Origin: Saccharopolyspora soli
GTDB taxonomy: Bacteria; Actinomycetota; Actinomycetes; Mycobacteriales; Pseudonocardiaceae
DNA length: 39,732 bases
Direction: 5' to 3'
NCBI RefSeq assembly: GCF_022678645.1
Contig: NZ_JALBWV010000075.1
Coordinates: forward strand, 1 to 39,732
The notes below the pieces were generated by a model. It did no database searches and was not told the origin of the DNA. It saw nothing but the letters and a program-made list of their open reading frames with translations. A program made the translations under genes and the position numbers. This document shows positions 15,833 through 24,253 of the stretch, in pieces (position 1 is the first letter of the stretch; every line of letters starts with the position of its first letter).

Positions 15833-17164
15833 ATGAGCACTGCACTCGCACCTCGGTCGCACGGCGACTACCGCTCCGCGGTGGCGGATGGACTGCCGCA
15901 TCCCCGCGCCGCAGCGCTCGCGCCCCGCGGCCGGGATTTCGCCGTGGCGCTGCGCGAAGCACGCCAGGCCAATGGGTTATCGCAGCGCGGCCTGCAACGG
16001 CGAAGCGGCCTGGCCTCCAGCGACATCTGTCGATACGAGAAGGGGGAGCGCACGCCCACGCTGGAGGTCGCGCACGTGCTCGACACCGTGCTGCAAACCG
16101 GGGACGAACTGCTCAAGCTCGCGCGGGCCGCGCGCCGTCCCTCGCCCGCGGCGCGGTCCGCCCCGCCCTACCAACTTCCCGCACCACCGACGATTTTGGT
16201 TGGCCGTGACCGTGAGCTGGCCTGCCTGGATGCTGCCGCGCGCCGGGCGAGCACCGTGGTGGTCGACGGCATGTTCGGGGTTGGGAAGACTGGCCTCGTA
16301 CGGCAGTGGGGCCACCAGGGCGACCCGCGGGAACGGTGGCCTGACGGCGTGCTGTTCGCGGACCTGCGCGGCTACAGCCCCGCCGGTCCACCTGCCGAGC
16401 CGACGTCGGTCTTGGGGCACCTGCTGCGCAGCCTCCATGTCGAGGACATCCCGGACGACGAGCAGGAACAGGAGCGGGCGCACCTGCTGCGCACCGTGCT
16501 CGCTGACAGGCGTGCGCTGATCGTGCTGGACGATGCCGCCAACGTGGAGCAGGTGCGGCCACTGCTGAGCGTCGGCCCTGACTGCACGGTCCTCATCACG
16601 GCCCGCCGCCGCCTGCCTGGGCTGTCCATTCGCGACGGTGCAGCGCGGGTGCCCGTGGAACCGCTGGCGATTCGAGCCGCAGCACTCGTGCTGGCCGCGG
16701 GGACCGGGTGGAATGTGGACAATCCCGCGCTCGCCGAGATCGCTGCGGCATGCGACCGGCTGCCGCTGGCCCTGCACGCCGCGGCCGTCGCCATCGGCGA
16801 TCGGGCCGCTCGCCCACCTGCGGATGTGGTGGCCGAGCTCACCGGAGCGCAAGGGCTGGACGTGCTGACCGATGCGGCGGCTGATGACCCCGCGTCCGCG
16901 CTGCGCGTCGTCCTCGCCGCCTCGTACCACCGCCTCCCCCACTCCGCCGCCCGCGTGCTGCGCACGCTCGCCGACGTCGCCGACGACGGGGAGGTCACCT
17001 ACACCGATCTCCCGCGTTGGCTTCGCGACGACGACGGCGACGCGGACGCGGTGACGGTCCTGCTGCGTGAGCACTTGCTCACCGACACTGGGCGCTCCGT
17101 TCGGATCCCCGGATTACTGCGCCGCTACCTCGCCACCGCGACCACCGAGCAGGAGGTGGCGTGA
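15833..17164 (+). CDS. XRE-family regulator with NB-ARC domain
   Basis: 443 residues from the ATG behind AGGGG; the frame is open upstream to 15719 without a good start. An XRE helix-turn-helix lies at about 35-90 (ALREARQANGLSQRGLQ ... YEKGERTPTLE), then an NB-ARC domain with P-loop GMFGVGKT at 146-153 and Walker B LIVLDD at 229-234. The C-terminal effector or sensor part is short compared with AfsR-like proteins. Its stop overlaps the start of the exported protein gene (TGATG), so the two are coupled and may form a sensor pair. Confidence 0.82.
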   Translation: MSTALAPRSHGDYRSAVADGLPHPRAAALAPRGRDFAVALREARQANGLSQRGLQRRSGLASSDICRYEKGERTPTLEVAHVLDTVLQTGDELLKLARAARRPSPAARSAPPYQLPAPPTILVGRDRELACLDAAARRASTVVVDGMFGVGKTGLVRQWGHQGDPRERWPDGVLFADLRGYSPAGPPAEPTSVLGHLLRSLHVEDIPDDEQEQERAHLLRTVLADRRALIVLDDAANVEQVRPLLSVGPDCTVLITARRRLPGLSIRDGAARVPVEPLAIRAAALVLAAGTGWNVDNPALAEIAAACDRLPLALHAAAVAIGDRAARPPADVVAELTGAQGLDVLTDAAADDPASALRVVLAASYHRLPHSAARVLRTLADVADDGEVTYTDLPRWLRDDDGDADAVTVLLREHLLTDTGRSVRIPGLLRRYLATATTEQEVA

Positions 17165-18123
17165 TGCAGTGGCGCATCTTCGGCGTCGGCGTCGCTCTCA
17201 CCGGACTCGCCGCCAGCGGGCTGACCTGGGATCACCTGCAGGCATCCGCGGTCGAGCAACACAGCATCGCCAGCGACCACGTCACCACGAAAGCGGCGCT
17301 GTACCCCCGCAGCCCCAGCGAGGTGCTCCGGGTGGCCGCGGACATGACCAGCCGCGACGACCCCCAAGCCTGCGAGCTGTTCGAGGACGCCGCCGCGTTG
17401 GAGTTCGCCGCCGCGCTGCGCGCGCCCAGCTGCCCCGTCGCGGTGCGCAAACTCGCCGGGCAGATCACCGACTTCACCACCTACGCCTCCTATGCGCCCC
17501 ACTCGGTCGTGGTCCTCGATCGCGGCCCGGACGCGGTCGTGGACGGCTGTTCGCTGCGCTGGGGCAACGCCATCGCGCCCCAACCCGACGCCGGACCCGG
17601 CTTCGGCCGATTAACCGTCTCCCGCATCACCCCCAGCGGGGGCGGAGGCTGGATCATCGACCACTACCAGCCCTGCCCCCCACCACCCAGCACCACCGCC
17701 GCCACGGCGCCGCCGGTGACTCGCACGCCGTCGACCACGGGTCTGCGGCGGCAACCCCCGATGTACGCCCCGGCCTACGGCCAACTCCTGGGCAGGGCCA
17801 TCGCCAACGGCGATGGCGGCGTCTGCGAACTGTTCGTCGCCGATGCGGCGCGCCAGTTCGCCGTCGCGCACGCCACCCCGAGCTGCGAGGAGGCCATCCT
17901 TGCGCTGTCCCAGCAGGTCTCCCACCCCGCCTGGTACTCCACCCAACCCGGCGGCATCACCACGACCACCGACTCCGCCGGACACATCGTCGTGCACGCG
18001 TGCACCCTCAACTGGAACAGCCTCGGCCCCGACAACGTCCCCGCCGGACCCCCCATGGGCCACCTGACCACCGCGGCGGAGGGCGGCGGATTCGTCATCG
18101 TGGGATACCAACCCTGCCCGTAA
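17164..18123 (+). CDS. Exported or membrane-anchored protein with two tandem domains
   Basis: 319 residues. The N terminus (WRIFGVGVALTGLAASGL) is a signal sequence or single membrane anchor. Residues 50-172 and 202-319 are diverged copies of one domain: each has CELFxxDAA near its start, PSC about 20 residues later, a C-x-L-x-W strand, PxxGPxxGxLT, and ends in GYQPCP or HYQPCP. Each copy has four cysteines (70, 90, 129, 171 and 221, 241, 280, 318), suggesting two disulfides per domain outside the cell. The copies are joined by a proline/threonine-rich linker. Family not recognised. Coupled to the XRE/NB-ARC gene. Confidence 0.7.
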   Translation: MQWRIFGVGVALTGLAASGLTWDHLQASAVEQHSIASDHVTTKAALYPRSPSEVLRVAADMTSRDDPQACELFEDAAALEFAAALRAPSCPVAVRKLAGQITDFTTYASYAPHSVVVLDRGPDAVVDGCSLRWGNAIAPQPDAGPGFGRLTVSRITPSGGGGWIIDHYQPCPPPPSTTAATAPPVTRTPSTTGLRRQPPMYAPAYGQLLGRAIANGDGGVCELFVADAARQFAVAHATPSCEEAILALSQQVSHPAWYSTQPGGITTTTDSAGHIVVHACTLNWNSLGPDNVPAGPPMGHLTTAAEGGGFVIVGYQPCP

Positions 18124-18154
18124 ACGCGGCCAGATCGCGGGCCCGTTTCGACAG

Positions 18155-18214
18155 TACGTCACGCGCCGGTATCGATCACCGTGCTGACAGTGCTCGTCAG
18201 CACGTCAGCGCGTG
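18155..18214 (+). promoter_or_regulatory. 60-bp regulatory inverted repeat, right copy
   Basis: Matches the reverse complement of 9661-9720 at 50 of 60 positions. The palindrome arms are GTGCTGAC at 18181-18188 and GTCAGCAC at 18196-18203. It lies about 100 bases before the toxin operon start at 18315, mirroring the left copy in front of the translocase operon. Confidence 0.75.
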
Positions 18215-18314
18215 GACACGTTGGGATCGATGACCGCACGGTGAACGGGCATCGGATGACGCGGGGCGCCCCCGTCCGCGCCGCGCCATCCCCCAGTCGC
18301 CGAGAGGGGATCAG

Positions 18315-18695
18315 ATGAGCCAGCAGTGGCTCCATTCCGCGCAGGCCGGTCGCGAGCCTGACGACATGTTCTGGCCAGCCAGCCGCGATCAGCAGCCGTC
18401 ACTGGCCCGCGAGTTCGCGCGGCACACGATCGTGGTCGAGCGTGATCTCGATACCCAGCAGATGGTGATCGACAACCGCGACGGATACGCGTGGATCGTC
18501 GCGTACCCGACCTACGAGTTGTTGGCCCGCAAGCGCGGATTCGGCGACGAAGTCGATCATGTCCAGCTCACAGGCCGCCAACTCAGAGAAAAGGCACCCA
18601 AGGACGTGGGGATCGTCCTCCGCCCGAACGAAGATGAAGAGATCATCATCGCGTGGCCGCCCGCGTCCACAGTGGCTCGGATTGCGGTGCAGTGA
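18315..18695 (+). CDS. SseB-like protein, 126 aa
   Basis: First gene of the toxin operon, with GAGGGGA upstream. The middle (GYAWIVAYPTYELLARKRGFG ... PKDVGIVLRPNEDEEIIIAWPP) resembles SseB N-terminal-like domains found next to type VII secretion genes in actinomycetes, though the match is loose. Possibly a chaperone or targeting factor for the WXG-type partners. The TGA overlaps the next ATG. Confidence 0.5.
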   Translation: MSQQWLHSAQAGREPDDMFWPASRDQQPSLAREFARHTIVVERDLDTQQMVIDNRDGYAWIVAYPTYELLARKRGFGDEVDHVQLTGRQLREKAPKDVGIVLRPNEDEEIIIAWPPASTVARIAVQ

Positions 18696-18988
18696 TGGGC
18701 GGTCACCCTCACCAGGACCCAGCGGGATGGCAGGCGACGGCGGAGGCGGCACGGCAGGCTGCGGAGACCTTCGCCCAGATCGGCGCCGACACCCACACGC
18801 AAGCGAACGAGCTGACGCCGGAGATGCTCGGTCACCCCGAATTGACCGAGAAGTTGCAGGGCTTTCTCCGCAGCATGGGCGACAGGCTGTTCGCCAGCGC
18901 CGCCCGGATGAACGCCGCGCATCAGGCCGCGCTGGCACTCCAGGCCGCCGAGCAAGATCCGGACGCCGGGTCGGAGACGTCGAGGTGA
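18695..18988 (+). CDS. WXG100/ESX-like small helical protein, 97 aa
   Basis: The chosen start MGGHPHQDPA overlaps the upstream stop (TGATG). The protein is a helical hairpin of typical ESX length: helix 1 at about 10-38, a turn with TPEMLGHPE, helix 2 at about 53-85. There is a single tryptophan (GWQ) near the N terminus but no canonical WxG. Likely a secretion partner of the toxin. Confidence 0.55.
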   Translation: MGGHPHQDPAGWQATAEAARQAAETFAQIGADTHTQANELTPEMLGHPELTEKLQGFLRSMGDRLFASAARMNAAHQAALALQAAEQDPDAGSETSR

Positions 18989-19242
18989 CCATGCATGGCG
19001 AGGGCGACATGGACACACTGTGGTTACGTCAGTTGTCCACCGAACTGCGCCGCATGGCCCCGGTCCTGCGGCGTCACGCCGCAGAGGTCGACGCGGACAC
19101 GCTCAGCCCAGACGTGGCGGGGCAGCTGCGGCGCGCGATGCACGCGGTGTCCGTCGGCGCCGAGTCCATGGCCGATGACGTTGATGTGCTCGCCGCCTCC
19201 TACCAACAGCAGGCCGCGCATCACACGGGGTCTGTCCTATGA
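18985..19242 (+). CDS. Small helical ESX-like protein, 85 aa
   Basis: A GTG start at 18985 with GGAG eight bases upstream overlaps the preceding stop; ATGs at 18991 and 19009 are alternatives. Two alanine-rich helices (LWLRQLSTELRRMAPVLRRHAAEV and LRRAMHAVSVGAESMADDVDVLAASYQQQA) match the WXG100/EspC-like fold. It probably pairs with the 18695 product or with the toxin's N terminus. Confidence 0.55.
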   Translation: MTMHGEGDMDTLWLRQLSTELRRMAPVLRRHAAEVDADTLSPDVAGQLRRAMHAVSVGAESMADDVDVLAASYQQQAAHHTGSVL

Positions 19243-19697
19243 GGACCGTGAGTTTCGCGGGCGACCTGGCAGATCTGGACGTGGAGACGCAGGCCACCAG
19301 ACGGCTGGTCGCCGCCGCCCACCGTGTCCACCACGGCCACGCGGGCGACTTGGTCGCCGTCGCAGCGAAGTTGCGGGCGGCGTTCCTCTACATCCTGCAC
19401 AACCCGCGGGACGACAGCGTCACCGTCGTGCGCGGCCAGGGCGACGAGATCGCCTGGCTGCCGGTGTTCACCGATCAGCGCCTGCTCACTGACTTCCAGC
19501 GCCACGCCGGACCCGACGCGGAACCAGTGCGGTACTTGGGCGCACCTGGAGGCGAGGTGATCGACGAGCTGCTGCCCCTGCTGCCGTCGCCGACCGGGCT
19601 GCTGCTGGATCCCGGCGCCCCGCATGCCGTGGTCCTGCCTCCCGTCCCTAGTCTTCTCGGCGGCGAGGCCACCGCTTCGGGAGCTCGCCATGAGTGA
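19239..19697 (+). CDS. SseB-like protein, 152 aa
   Basis: ATGA overlap with the previous gene. AAFLYILHNPRDD, LPVFTDQRLLTDF and a late LLLDPGAPHAVVLPP follow the SseB N-terminal-like pattern (PVFTSxExLxxF, then GLxLNPG). In this context it is probably an accessory or chaperone of the toxin secretion set. It overlaps the next gene by eight bases. Confidence 0.6.
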   Translation: MRTVSFAGDLADLDVETQATRRLVAAAHRVHHGHAGDLVAVAAKLRAAFLYILHNPRDDSVTVVRGQGDEIAWLPVFTDQRLLTDFQRHAGPDAEPVRYLGAPGGEVIDELLPLLPSPTGLLLDPGAPHAVVLPPVPSLLGGEATASGARHE

Positions 19698-20046
19698 CGG
19701 GTTTCGTGTGGACCCCGCCGCGCTGCGCTCGGCCCGCGACGGCATCAACCAACTGGTGACCGAGCTCGCCGAAATGTGCGGTGGGGGCGGTCTCGTCGGC
19801 ACGGTGTTCGCTCGAAACGGCCGGGGCCTCGCGGAGCGGACCCTCACCGACGCGCCACGCCTGGGCGGCACGAACATCGCAGGAGCCCTGATCGCATTCG
19901 GGCAACGCTGGGAAGAAGGCAACCGGCACCTCGTGGAAGGCGGTTTGCGCGCCGCCGAGGAACTCGGCGAGATCGCCGACACCTACCAGCGCCACGACGA
20001 AGACGCCGCAGCCGAACTGCAGCGCATCCTGCACGGCAAGGCATGA
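19690..20046 (+). CDS. EspC/DUF2580-like ESX-associated protein, 118 aa
   Basis: It starts MSDGFRVDPAALRSARDGIN, which matches the start of EspC-type (DUF2580) proteins (F-V-D-P-x-x-L), and ends in a helix with YQRHDEDAAAELQ. Such proteins are small helical partners of actinobacterial secreted toxins. The toxin gene begins four bases later. Confidence 0.6.
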   Translation: MSDGFRVDPAALRSARDGINQLVTELAEMCGGGGLVGTVFARNGRGLAERTLTDAPRLGGTNIAGALIAFGQRWEEGNRHLVEGGLRAAEELGEIADTYQRHDEDAAAELQRILHGKA

Positions 20047-20049
20047 CTC

Positions 20050-22023
20050 ATGGCATGGGACAACACCACCTCGCTGGGTAACGACCTGGCCCACATCGGC
20101 GACGAACTCTCCTTCCTCGGCGCCGCAGTTGGTATCGGCGACGACGTCATCCCCGGCGACGTCGACACCGCCCACACGCTCGCGGAGCACCTGCTGGCCA
20201 TGGGAGCGGCGTACGACCACGCCGCGGGCGGGTTCGCCCAACAGCTCGGTGATGGCTGGTCCGGTGCCGCCGCCGACGCCGCCCGCGACAAACTGCACAC
20301 CGCCGCACCGCACGCCTACCGCGCTGCCGCCGACGCCCACACCGCCGCGGGCGGCGCGGTCAAGGACTACGCGCGAGTGCTCGCCGACGCGAAAGCCACC
20401 GCCGCGGCGGCGCACGCCGACCTCCAGCGCGCTAACGCGCACACCGAACAGGCCAGGCGCCTTCACCAAGCCCAGGGCAACCCACTGCCGTTTCAGGATC
20501 CGGCGGCCGGGCGCCGCGCCGCGGCCGAGAAGGCGATCGCTGCGGCGCGTGGCGCGGTGGACGACGCCGACCACCGCGCCACGCGCATCATCCTGGCCGC
20601 GCTGGAACACGCCCCCCAGCAACCGAACTGGCTCGCTCGGGCGGACGCCAACCTCACCGACATGGGTCAGGGACTGCTCGCCGGAGTCGGCGACGTGGGC
20701 ATCGGCCTGGTCAACGGAATCAAAAGCATCGGCATCGGCGTGTGGAACCTCGGCTCCGCCCTCTCCACCTGGGGCAATCTCAGCTGGTTGGCGACACACC
20801 CCGACGAGGTTCAACGCGCCAGCGACCAGACCATCGCCATGGCCACCCGAGCATGGAACAACCCCCTCGACACCGGCTGGAGCCTCCTCAAAACCACGGT
20901 GGACGCCAAAGGCTGGGCAGACAACCCCCTACGCGCCGCAGGCGAAGCCCTTCCCGGTACCGCCGCCACTGTCCTCGGCGGATCGGGCATCGCCGCCAGG
21001 ATCGCCCAACGGTTCGGCGGCGGTACCGGGAACCTCTCCGACGGGGTCAAACACCTCGACCCTCCCGCCCCGCCGCGGGCCGAACCCGGCATCCCCCGCC
21101 CGCCAGCACCGGAAACCGGCCACCCGCCGACGCCGCACCCCGAGCCCACCCCACTCGACGCCGAGGCGTCCACACCCCGTCCCGACGACGGGTTCGGGCC
21201 GAAACCACCCGAACCCGATACCCACCACAGCAGCAGTGCCCCCGAGCAGTACCAACCGCGGCCCCGACCAGAACCGACGTGGGCCGACTACCGACCCGGC
21301 GATGACGTCTACGAACGCCAACGCGATCCCAACCACCCCGAGGTCGACGAGGACCAGCACGACGAGCCGACCCCGCGGCGCGACCCCGCCGGAAGCCCCG
21401 CGGAGCACGTGCCGCAGCCTCAGCAGGAACCGCCGCATTCCCCGCTGGGCAGCGCAGACGAGATGCGTCTCGACCATGACGGCACACCCCCAGAGCAGCA
21501 CGCTGCGCCGCCCGACATCGACGCGCCCAACCACACGCCACGACCGGACGCGGTCGAGAACATGGAGGATGATCTCGACAACACAGCGGCCGAGCCGATC
21601 GCCGCCGAGGACCTTCCCGACGACGCAGTCTGGCGCACCACGAACGAACCCCTGTACCGATCCGATCAACGCCACTGGGACGACGTTTTCAGCGACGGTT
21701 TCAGCCCCCCAGGAAACGACATCAGCGACCTACGGGGACACGTCGACGGACACAAGACCAGCGGCTACGTGTCGACGACCACCAACCCGGACCACTTTCA
21801 ACATGCCAACAAGCGGTTTTTCTACGAAATCGACGCCCCCGGCGGCGTCGACATCAACCAGTCACTCGGCTCGCACCAGTTCGAGTGGGAATCAGAGATC
21901 GCGGCACCGGGCGGCATCGTCCCGGAACGCATTCGAGGCGGGTGGGCCGTCGTCTACGACGACACCGGAGCGCCGCTGCTCACGCACTGGGTCGATAACC
22001 CGAACTACGTCCCCCTAACGTGA
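20050..22023 (+). CDS. Polymorphic toxin with C-terminal ADP-ribosyltransferase domain
   Basis: 657 residues. N terminus: helical ESX-like domain with GWSG (W70, G72) and long alanine-rich helices to about 190, then a glycine-rich hydrophobic stretch (215-255), then a proline/histidine-rich linker (about 350-520). The last 130 residues form an ADP-ribosyltransferase of the R-S-E class: LYRSDQR (Arg537), F-x-x-GF, YVSTT (573-577) and E614-S-E616 followed by APGGI. The ExE pattern is that of arginine-modifying toxins (cholera/pertussis-like); DNA-modifying relatives such as pierisin and scabin usually have QxE. All catalytic residues are present. The target is unknown. Likely delivered by the host's type VII system, since no secretion ATPase is encoded here. 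Confidence 0.8.
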   Translation: MAWDNTTSLGNDLAHIGDELSFLGAAVGIGDDVIPGDVDTAHTLAEHLLAMGAAYDHAAGGFAQQLGDGWSGAAADAARDKLHTAAPHAYRAAADAHTAAGGAVKDYARVLADAKATAAAAHADLQRANAHTEQARRLHQAQGNPLPFQDPAAGRRAAAEKAIAAARGAVDDADHRATRIILAALEHAPQQPNWLARADANLTDMGQGLLAGVGDVGIGLVNGIKSIGIGVWNLGSALSTWGNLSWLATHPDEVQRASDQTIAMATRAWNNPLDTGWSLLKTTVDAKGWADNPLRAAGEALPGTAATVLGGSGIAARIAQRFGGGTGNLSDGVKHLDPPAPPRAEPGIPRPPAPETGHPPTPHPEPTPLDAEASTPRPDDGFGPKPPEPDTHHSSSAPEQYQPRPRPEPTWADYRPGDDVYERQRDPNHPEVDEDQHDEPTPRRDPAGSPAEHVPQPQQEPPHSPLGSADEMRLDHDGTPPEQHAAPPDIDAPNHTPRPDAVENMEDDLDNTAAEPIAAEDLPDDAVWRTTNEPLYRSDQRHWDDVFSDGFSPPGNDISDLRGHVDGHKTSGYVSTTTNPDHFQHANKRFFYEIDAPGGVDINQSLGSHQFEWESEIAAPGGIVPERIRGGWAVVYDDTGAPLLTHWVDNPNYVPLT

Positions 22024-22520
22024 TGCTCATGTCCACATCGCACACCACGGAACCACAACGGCTGTTCGGTCGTGATGTCACCTGCATCCACCGCCGCAGC
22101 GGCGAGCGCACCGCGGCCACGGTGACGTGTATCCGCCGCGGCCGGGGACCCGATCACGCCATGCAAGCACCGCCGCCCGGCACCCTCTACACCCTGACCT
22201 TGCAGGTGCACGGCCACGCCGAACTCGATACGACGGTGAACGCGGCAACTCCCTGGGACGCCTTGACCACCACGCGGGAACACCTCGAACAGCACGAATG
22301 GTTCCTCGCGATTGCCGCCGCCCGCCGGGACTGCTGGCCGATCCAACTCCCCCGACGGCACGAAGCCACCACCGTCGCCGAGTTGAGCGACCGCCGCGTT
22401 CCGCAGCACTGGCAGGGATTTCTGGCCGATGCCGACCCCAACGACATCGGCACCCTCGCCGAACAACAGCACCGCTATCAGATCTGGCTGTCCCGATACG
22501 ACACGACATCAGGGAGTTAG
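22023..22520 (+). CDS. Candidate immunity protein, 165 aa
   Basis: It begins directly after the toxin (TGATG overlap; an ATG at 22029 is an alternative). A polar single-domain protein (RLFGRDVTCIHRR ... HRYQIWLSRYD) with no signal sequence. No family is recognised. The position immediately after the toxin domain is where polymorphic-toxin immunity genes usually sit; function is inferred only from this. Confidence 0.5.
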   Translation: MLMSTSHTTEPQRLFGRDVTCIHRRSGERTAATVTCIRRGRGPDHAMQAPPPGTLYTLTLQVHGHAELDTTVNAATPWDALTTTREHLEQHEWFLAIAAARRDCWPIQLPRRHEATTVAELSDRRVPQHWQGFLADADPNDIGTLAEQQHRYQIWLSRYDTTSGS

Positions 22521-23108
22521 ATGTCCAACACGTCCCTGCCACCACCGATCACCGCGGCCATGAAAGAGCAAGCCCGGCGGCAACCAGGCAGAAAACTGTT
22601 CGTCGTCGACCCCGAATTCGGAGTCGACCAACAGGTACCCGGATGGGGCGTCCGCGGCGGTTTCCCCGTCACCGACACCGGCGACATCGACGTTCACGGA
22701 TGGCACCCCAACCCGGCCTACCGGCCCGGCCCACGGACTCTCGGCTGGCCCACACCCGACACCGCAGCAGACCGCGCACTTGAACTGGTCAGCGCCGGAT
22801 ACGCCCCACAACAGACCCTCCGCAATGCGCTCACCACCAGCGATGCGCAACTGCACATCCTGACCGACGAACAAGGAACGCTCATCGTGCTCGGCGGAAC
22901 CCGCAACACCTGCCTGCTGGCCTGCTACACCTCCCCCGCCCGGATCCCCGACGGCGTCCGCACCACCACGCTGCCCGCCCCGTTCATCCTCCAGTCCGCG
23001 CGCGAGCGTGCGCTGGACGCGATCGTGCTCAACCCCGACTGCACGCCATCCCTGGTCCTGCCCACCCGAGCTCCAGCTCCCGAATCCGACTTGATGAGGA
23101 CGCCATGA
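22521..23108 (+). CDS. Type VII secretion-associated protein, 195 aa
   Basis: MKEQARRQPGRKLFVVDPEF, GWHPNPAYRPGPRTLGWP and the late LNPDCTPSLVLP reproduce the pattern of actinobacterial proteins annotated as type VII secretion system-associated (typically HxNPxYRPSPxALG and a final NPGSxxSIxLP). Soluble, no membrane segment. It starts one base after the upstream stop. Probably a handling factor for the toxin complex. Confidence 0.6.
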   Translation: MSNTSLPPPITAAMKEQARRQPGRKLFVVDPEFGVDQQVPGWGVRGGFPVTDTGDIDVHGWHPNPAYRPGPRTLGWPTPDTAADRALELVSAGYAPQQTLRNALTTSDAQLHILTDEQGTLIVLGGTRNTCLLACYTSPARIPDGVRTTTLPAPFILQSARERALDAIVLNPDCTPSLVLPTRAPAPESDLMRTP

Positions 23109-23383
23109 ACGCTCGCACTCCCACCATCTCCTCTGCCCCGATCCCAGTCACCGTGCCCGCTCAGGACATCCTGGCCACCGGCACCGGCCACGAACTCGAC
23201 CTCGACACCGCGCCGAGACCGTGGGCACTCGGCGATCTCGCTGCCGCCGTCGCACACCTCCCACTCGGCGAGCACACGCCCGTCACGATCGCCCTGCACC
23301 ACACCGACGGCACCACCACGCACGCACCGCTGCGCAACATCAGCATGGACAACGCCACACTGCACCTACACGCCACCACCTGA
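23105..23383 (+). CDS. Small protein, 92 aa
   Basis: ATGA overlap with the upstream gene. A beta-rich protein (PVTVPAQDIL ... VTIALHHTDGTTTHAPLRNISMDNATLHLHATT) rich in threonine and histidine. No family is recognised; it closes the toxin operon and is followed by a terminator. Confidence 0.55.
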   Translation: MNARTPTISSAPIPVTVPAQDILATGTGHELDLDTAPRPWALGDLAAAVAHLPLGEHTPVTIALHHTDGTTTHAPLRNISMDNATLHLHATT

Positions 23384-23466
23384 CCGCAAGCACACGCGAA
23401 CACCAGGTCACCCCCAGCTTCCGTGCACCACTCGGAGAACCGCAGCGCGCCGCCGGACACAAAAAA

Positions 23467-23496
23467 CGGGCCAGACCCCGAAAAGGATCTGGCCCG
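23467..23496. terminator. Intrinsic terminator between convergent operons
   Basis: Stem CGGGCCAGA/TCTGGCCCG (23467-23475 with 23488-23496). On the leftward strand it is followed by six T, a classic intrinsic terminator for the gene at 23523; it can also stop the rightward toxin operon. Confidence 0.85.
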
Positions 23497-23522
23497 CATC
23501 TCACGCACTCGCAGCAATCCAG

Positions 23523-23849
23523 CTACACGAAGCAGTCTTTAATGCCGCCCTTGTAAAGGGCTTCCAACTCGTCGCCCCGCTCGTACTCGGGGAACACGAA
23601 CCGGCCCACGACCTTGTTCTCGTAGGGCAGGTAGCCCGAACCCGAGTGTTTGACGAGAACATCAACTTCGGACTCGGGGATGGTCTCGGTCGCCAGGTGG
23701 TACCCCAGCTCATGCGGCGAGGCCGCTTCCTCGGCCGCCAGCACCGTGCGCAACTTCTCCAGTTCGGCCTCGTTGCCGTCAACCTGAAGATGGAACCGCC
23801 AGATTTCCCCTTCCCAGCCGTTGTCCTCGGTGAACGTCACGAACTGCAC
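23523..23849 (-). CDS. Hypothetical protein, 108 aa
   Basis: GTG start with GGGAGGA four bases upstream; the frame is open to 24008 but implausible there. An acidic protein (VQFVTFTEDNGWEGEIWRF ... YKGGIKDCFV) with mixed alpha/beta character. No family is recognised. Last gene before the convergent terminator. Confidence 0.6.
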   Translation of the reverse strand: MQFVTFTEDNGWEGEIWRFHLQVDGNEAELEKLRTVLAAEEAASPHELGYHLATETIPESEVDVLVKHSGSGYLPYENKVVGRFVFPEYERGDELEALYKGGIKDCFV

Positions 23850-23962
23850 AGAGTCCTCCCGTTGTTCCTTGATTTCCCGCGCGCCCGGTCGGACGCGGGC
23901 AGGACACGGACCCGACCCCGGATGGTCTAGGTGGTGCCGTGCCCTGCACGAGCGGACCGAGG

Positions 23963-24253
23963 TCACAGGGAAAGGCACGGTTGCGCATCGGGATGATCGG
24001 ACGCGCACGAATCGACCTGCGCGTAGCGGATTACGCCCATCACCGCGTCCGTCTGACCGTCGAGGTCGTCACCGCGCTTGTGAGCGGCTTCGATGGTTTC
24101 CCGAACCAACCGGCGCAGACCCGGATCGTCCATACCCGCATCGCGCCACCGCTCGATCGCCGCATCCCGCTCGGCCTCAGCCATCTCGGCGCGAACGGTG
24201 GCCTCTGCGGCTTCCTGCTCCCAGTCGATGTGCGGGTCGTAAGACTGAGTCAT
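23963..24253 (-). CDS. Hypothetical helical protein, 96 aa
   Basis: ATGA overlap with the upstream gene at 24250. Highly charged, helical N-terminal half (DWEQEAAEATVRAEMAEAE), ending with cysteines (DSCASD, PCLSL). Family unknown. Confidence 0.55.
   Translation of the reverse strand: MTQSYDPHIDWEQEAAEATVRAEMAEAERDAAIERWRDAGMDDPGLRRLVRETIEAAHKRGDDLDGQTDAVMGVIRYAQVDSCASDHPDAQPCLSL

Noticed and set aside
9661..18214. Composite transposon defined by the 60-bp inverted repeats
   Set aside because: No transposase or recombinase lies between the repeats, the repeats contain an operator-like palindrome, and they sit at promoter distance from outward operons. Kept as an alternative only.
19648..20814. 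388-codon leftward open frame opposite the toxin operon
   Set aside because: Glycine/valine-rich antisense shadow; the rightward genes overlap in proper operon fashion and have recognisable domains.
20129..22018. 629-codon second rightward frame inside the toxin gene
   Set aside because: Proline/threonine/arginine-rich out-of-frame translation of the toxin gene with no domain.
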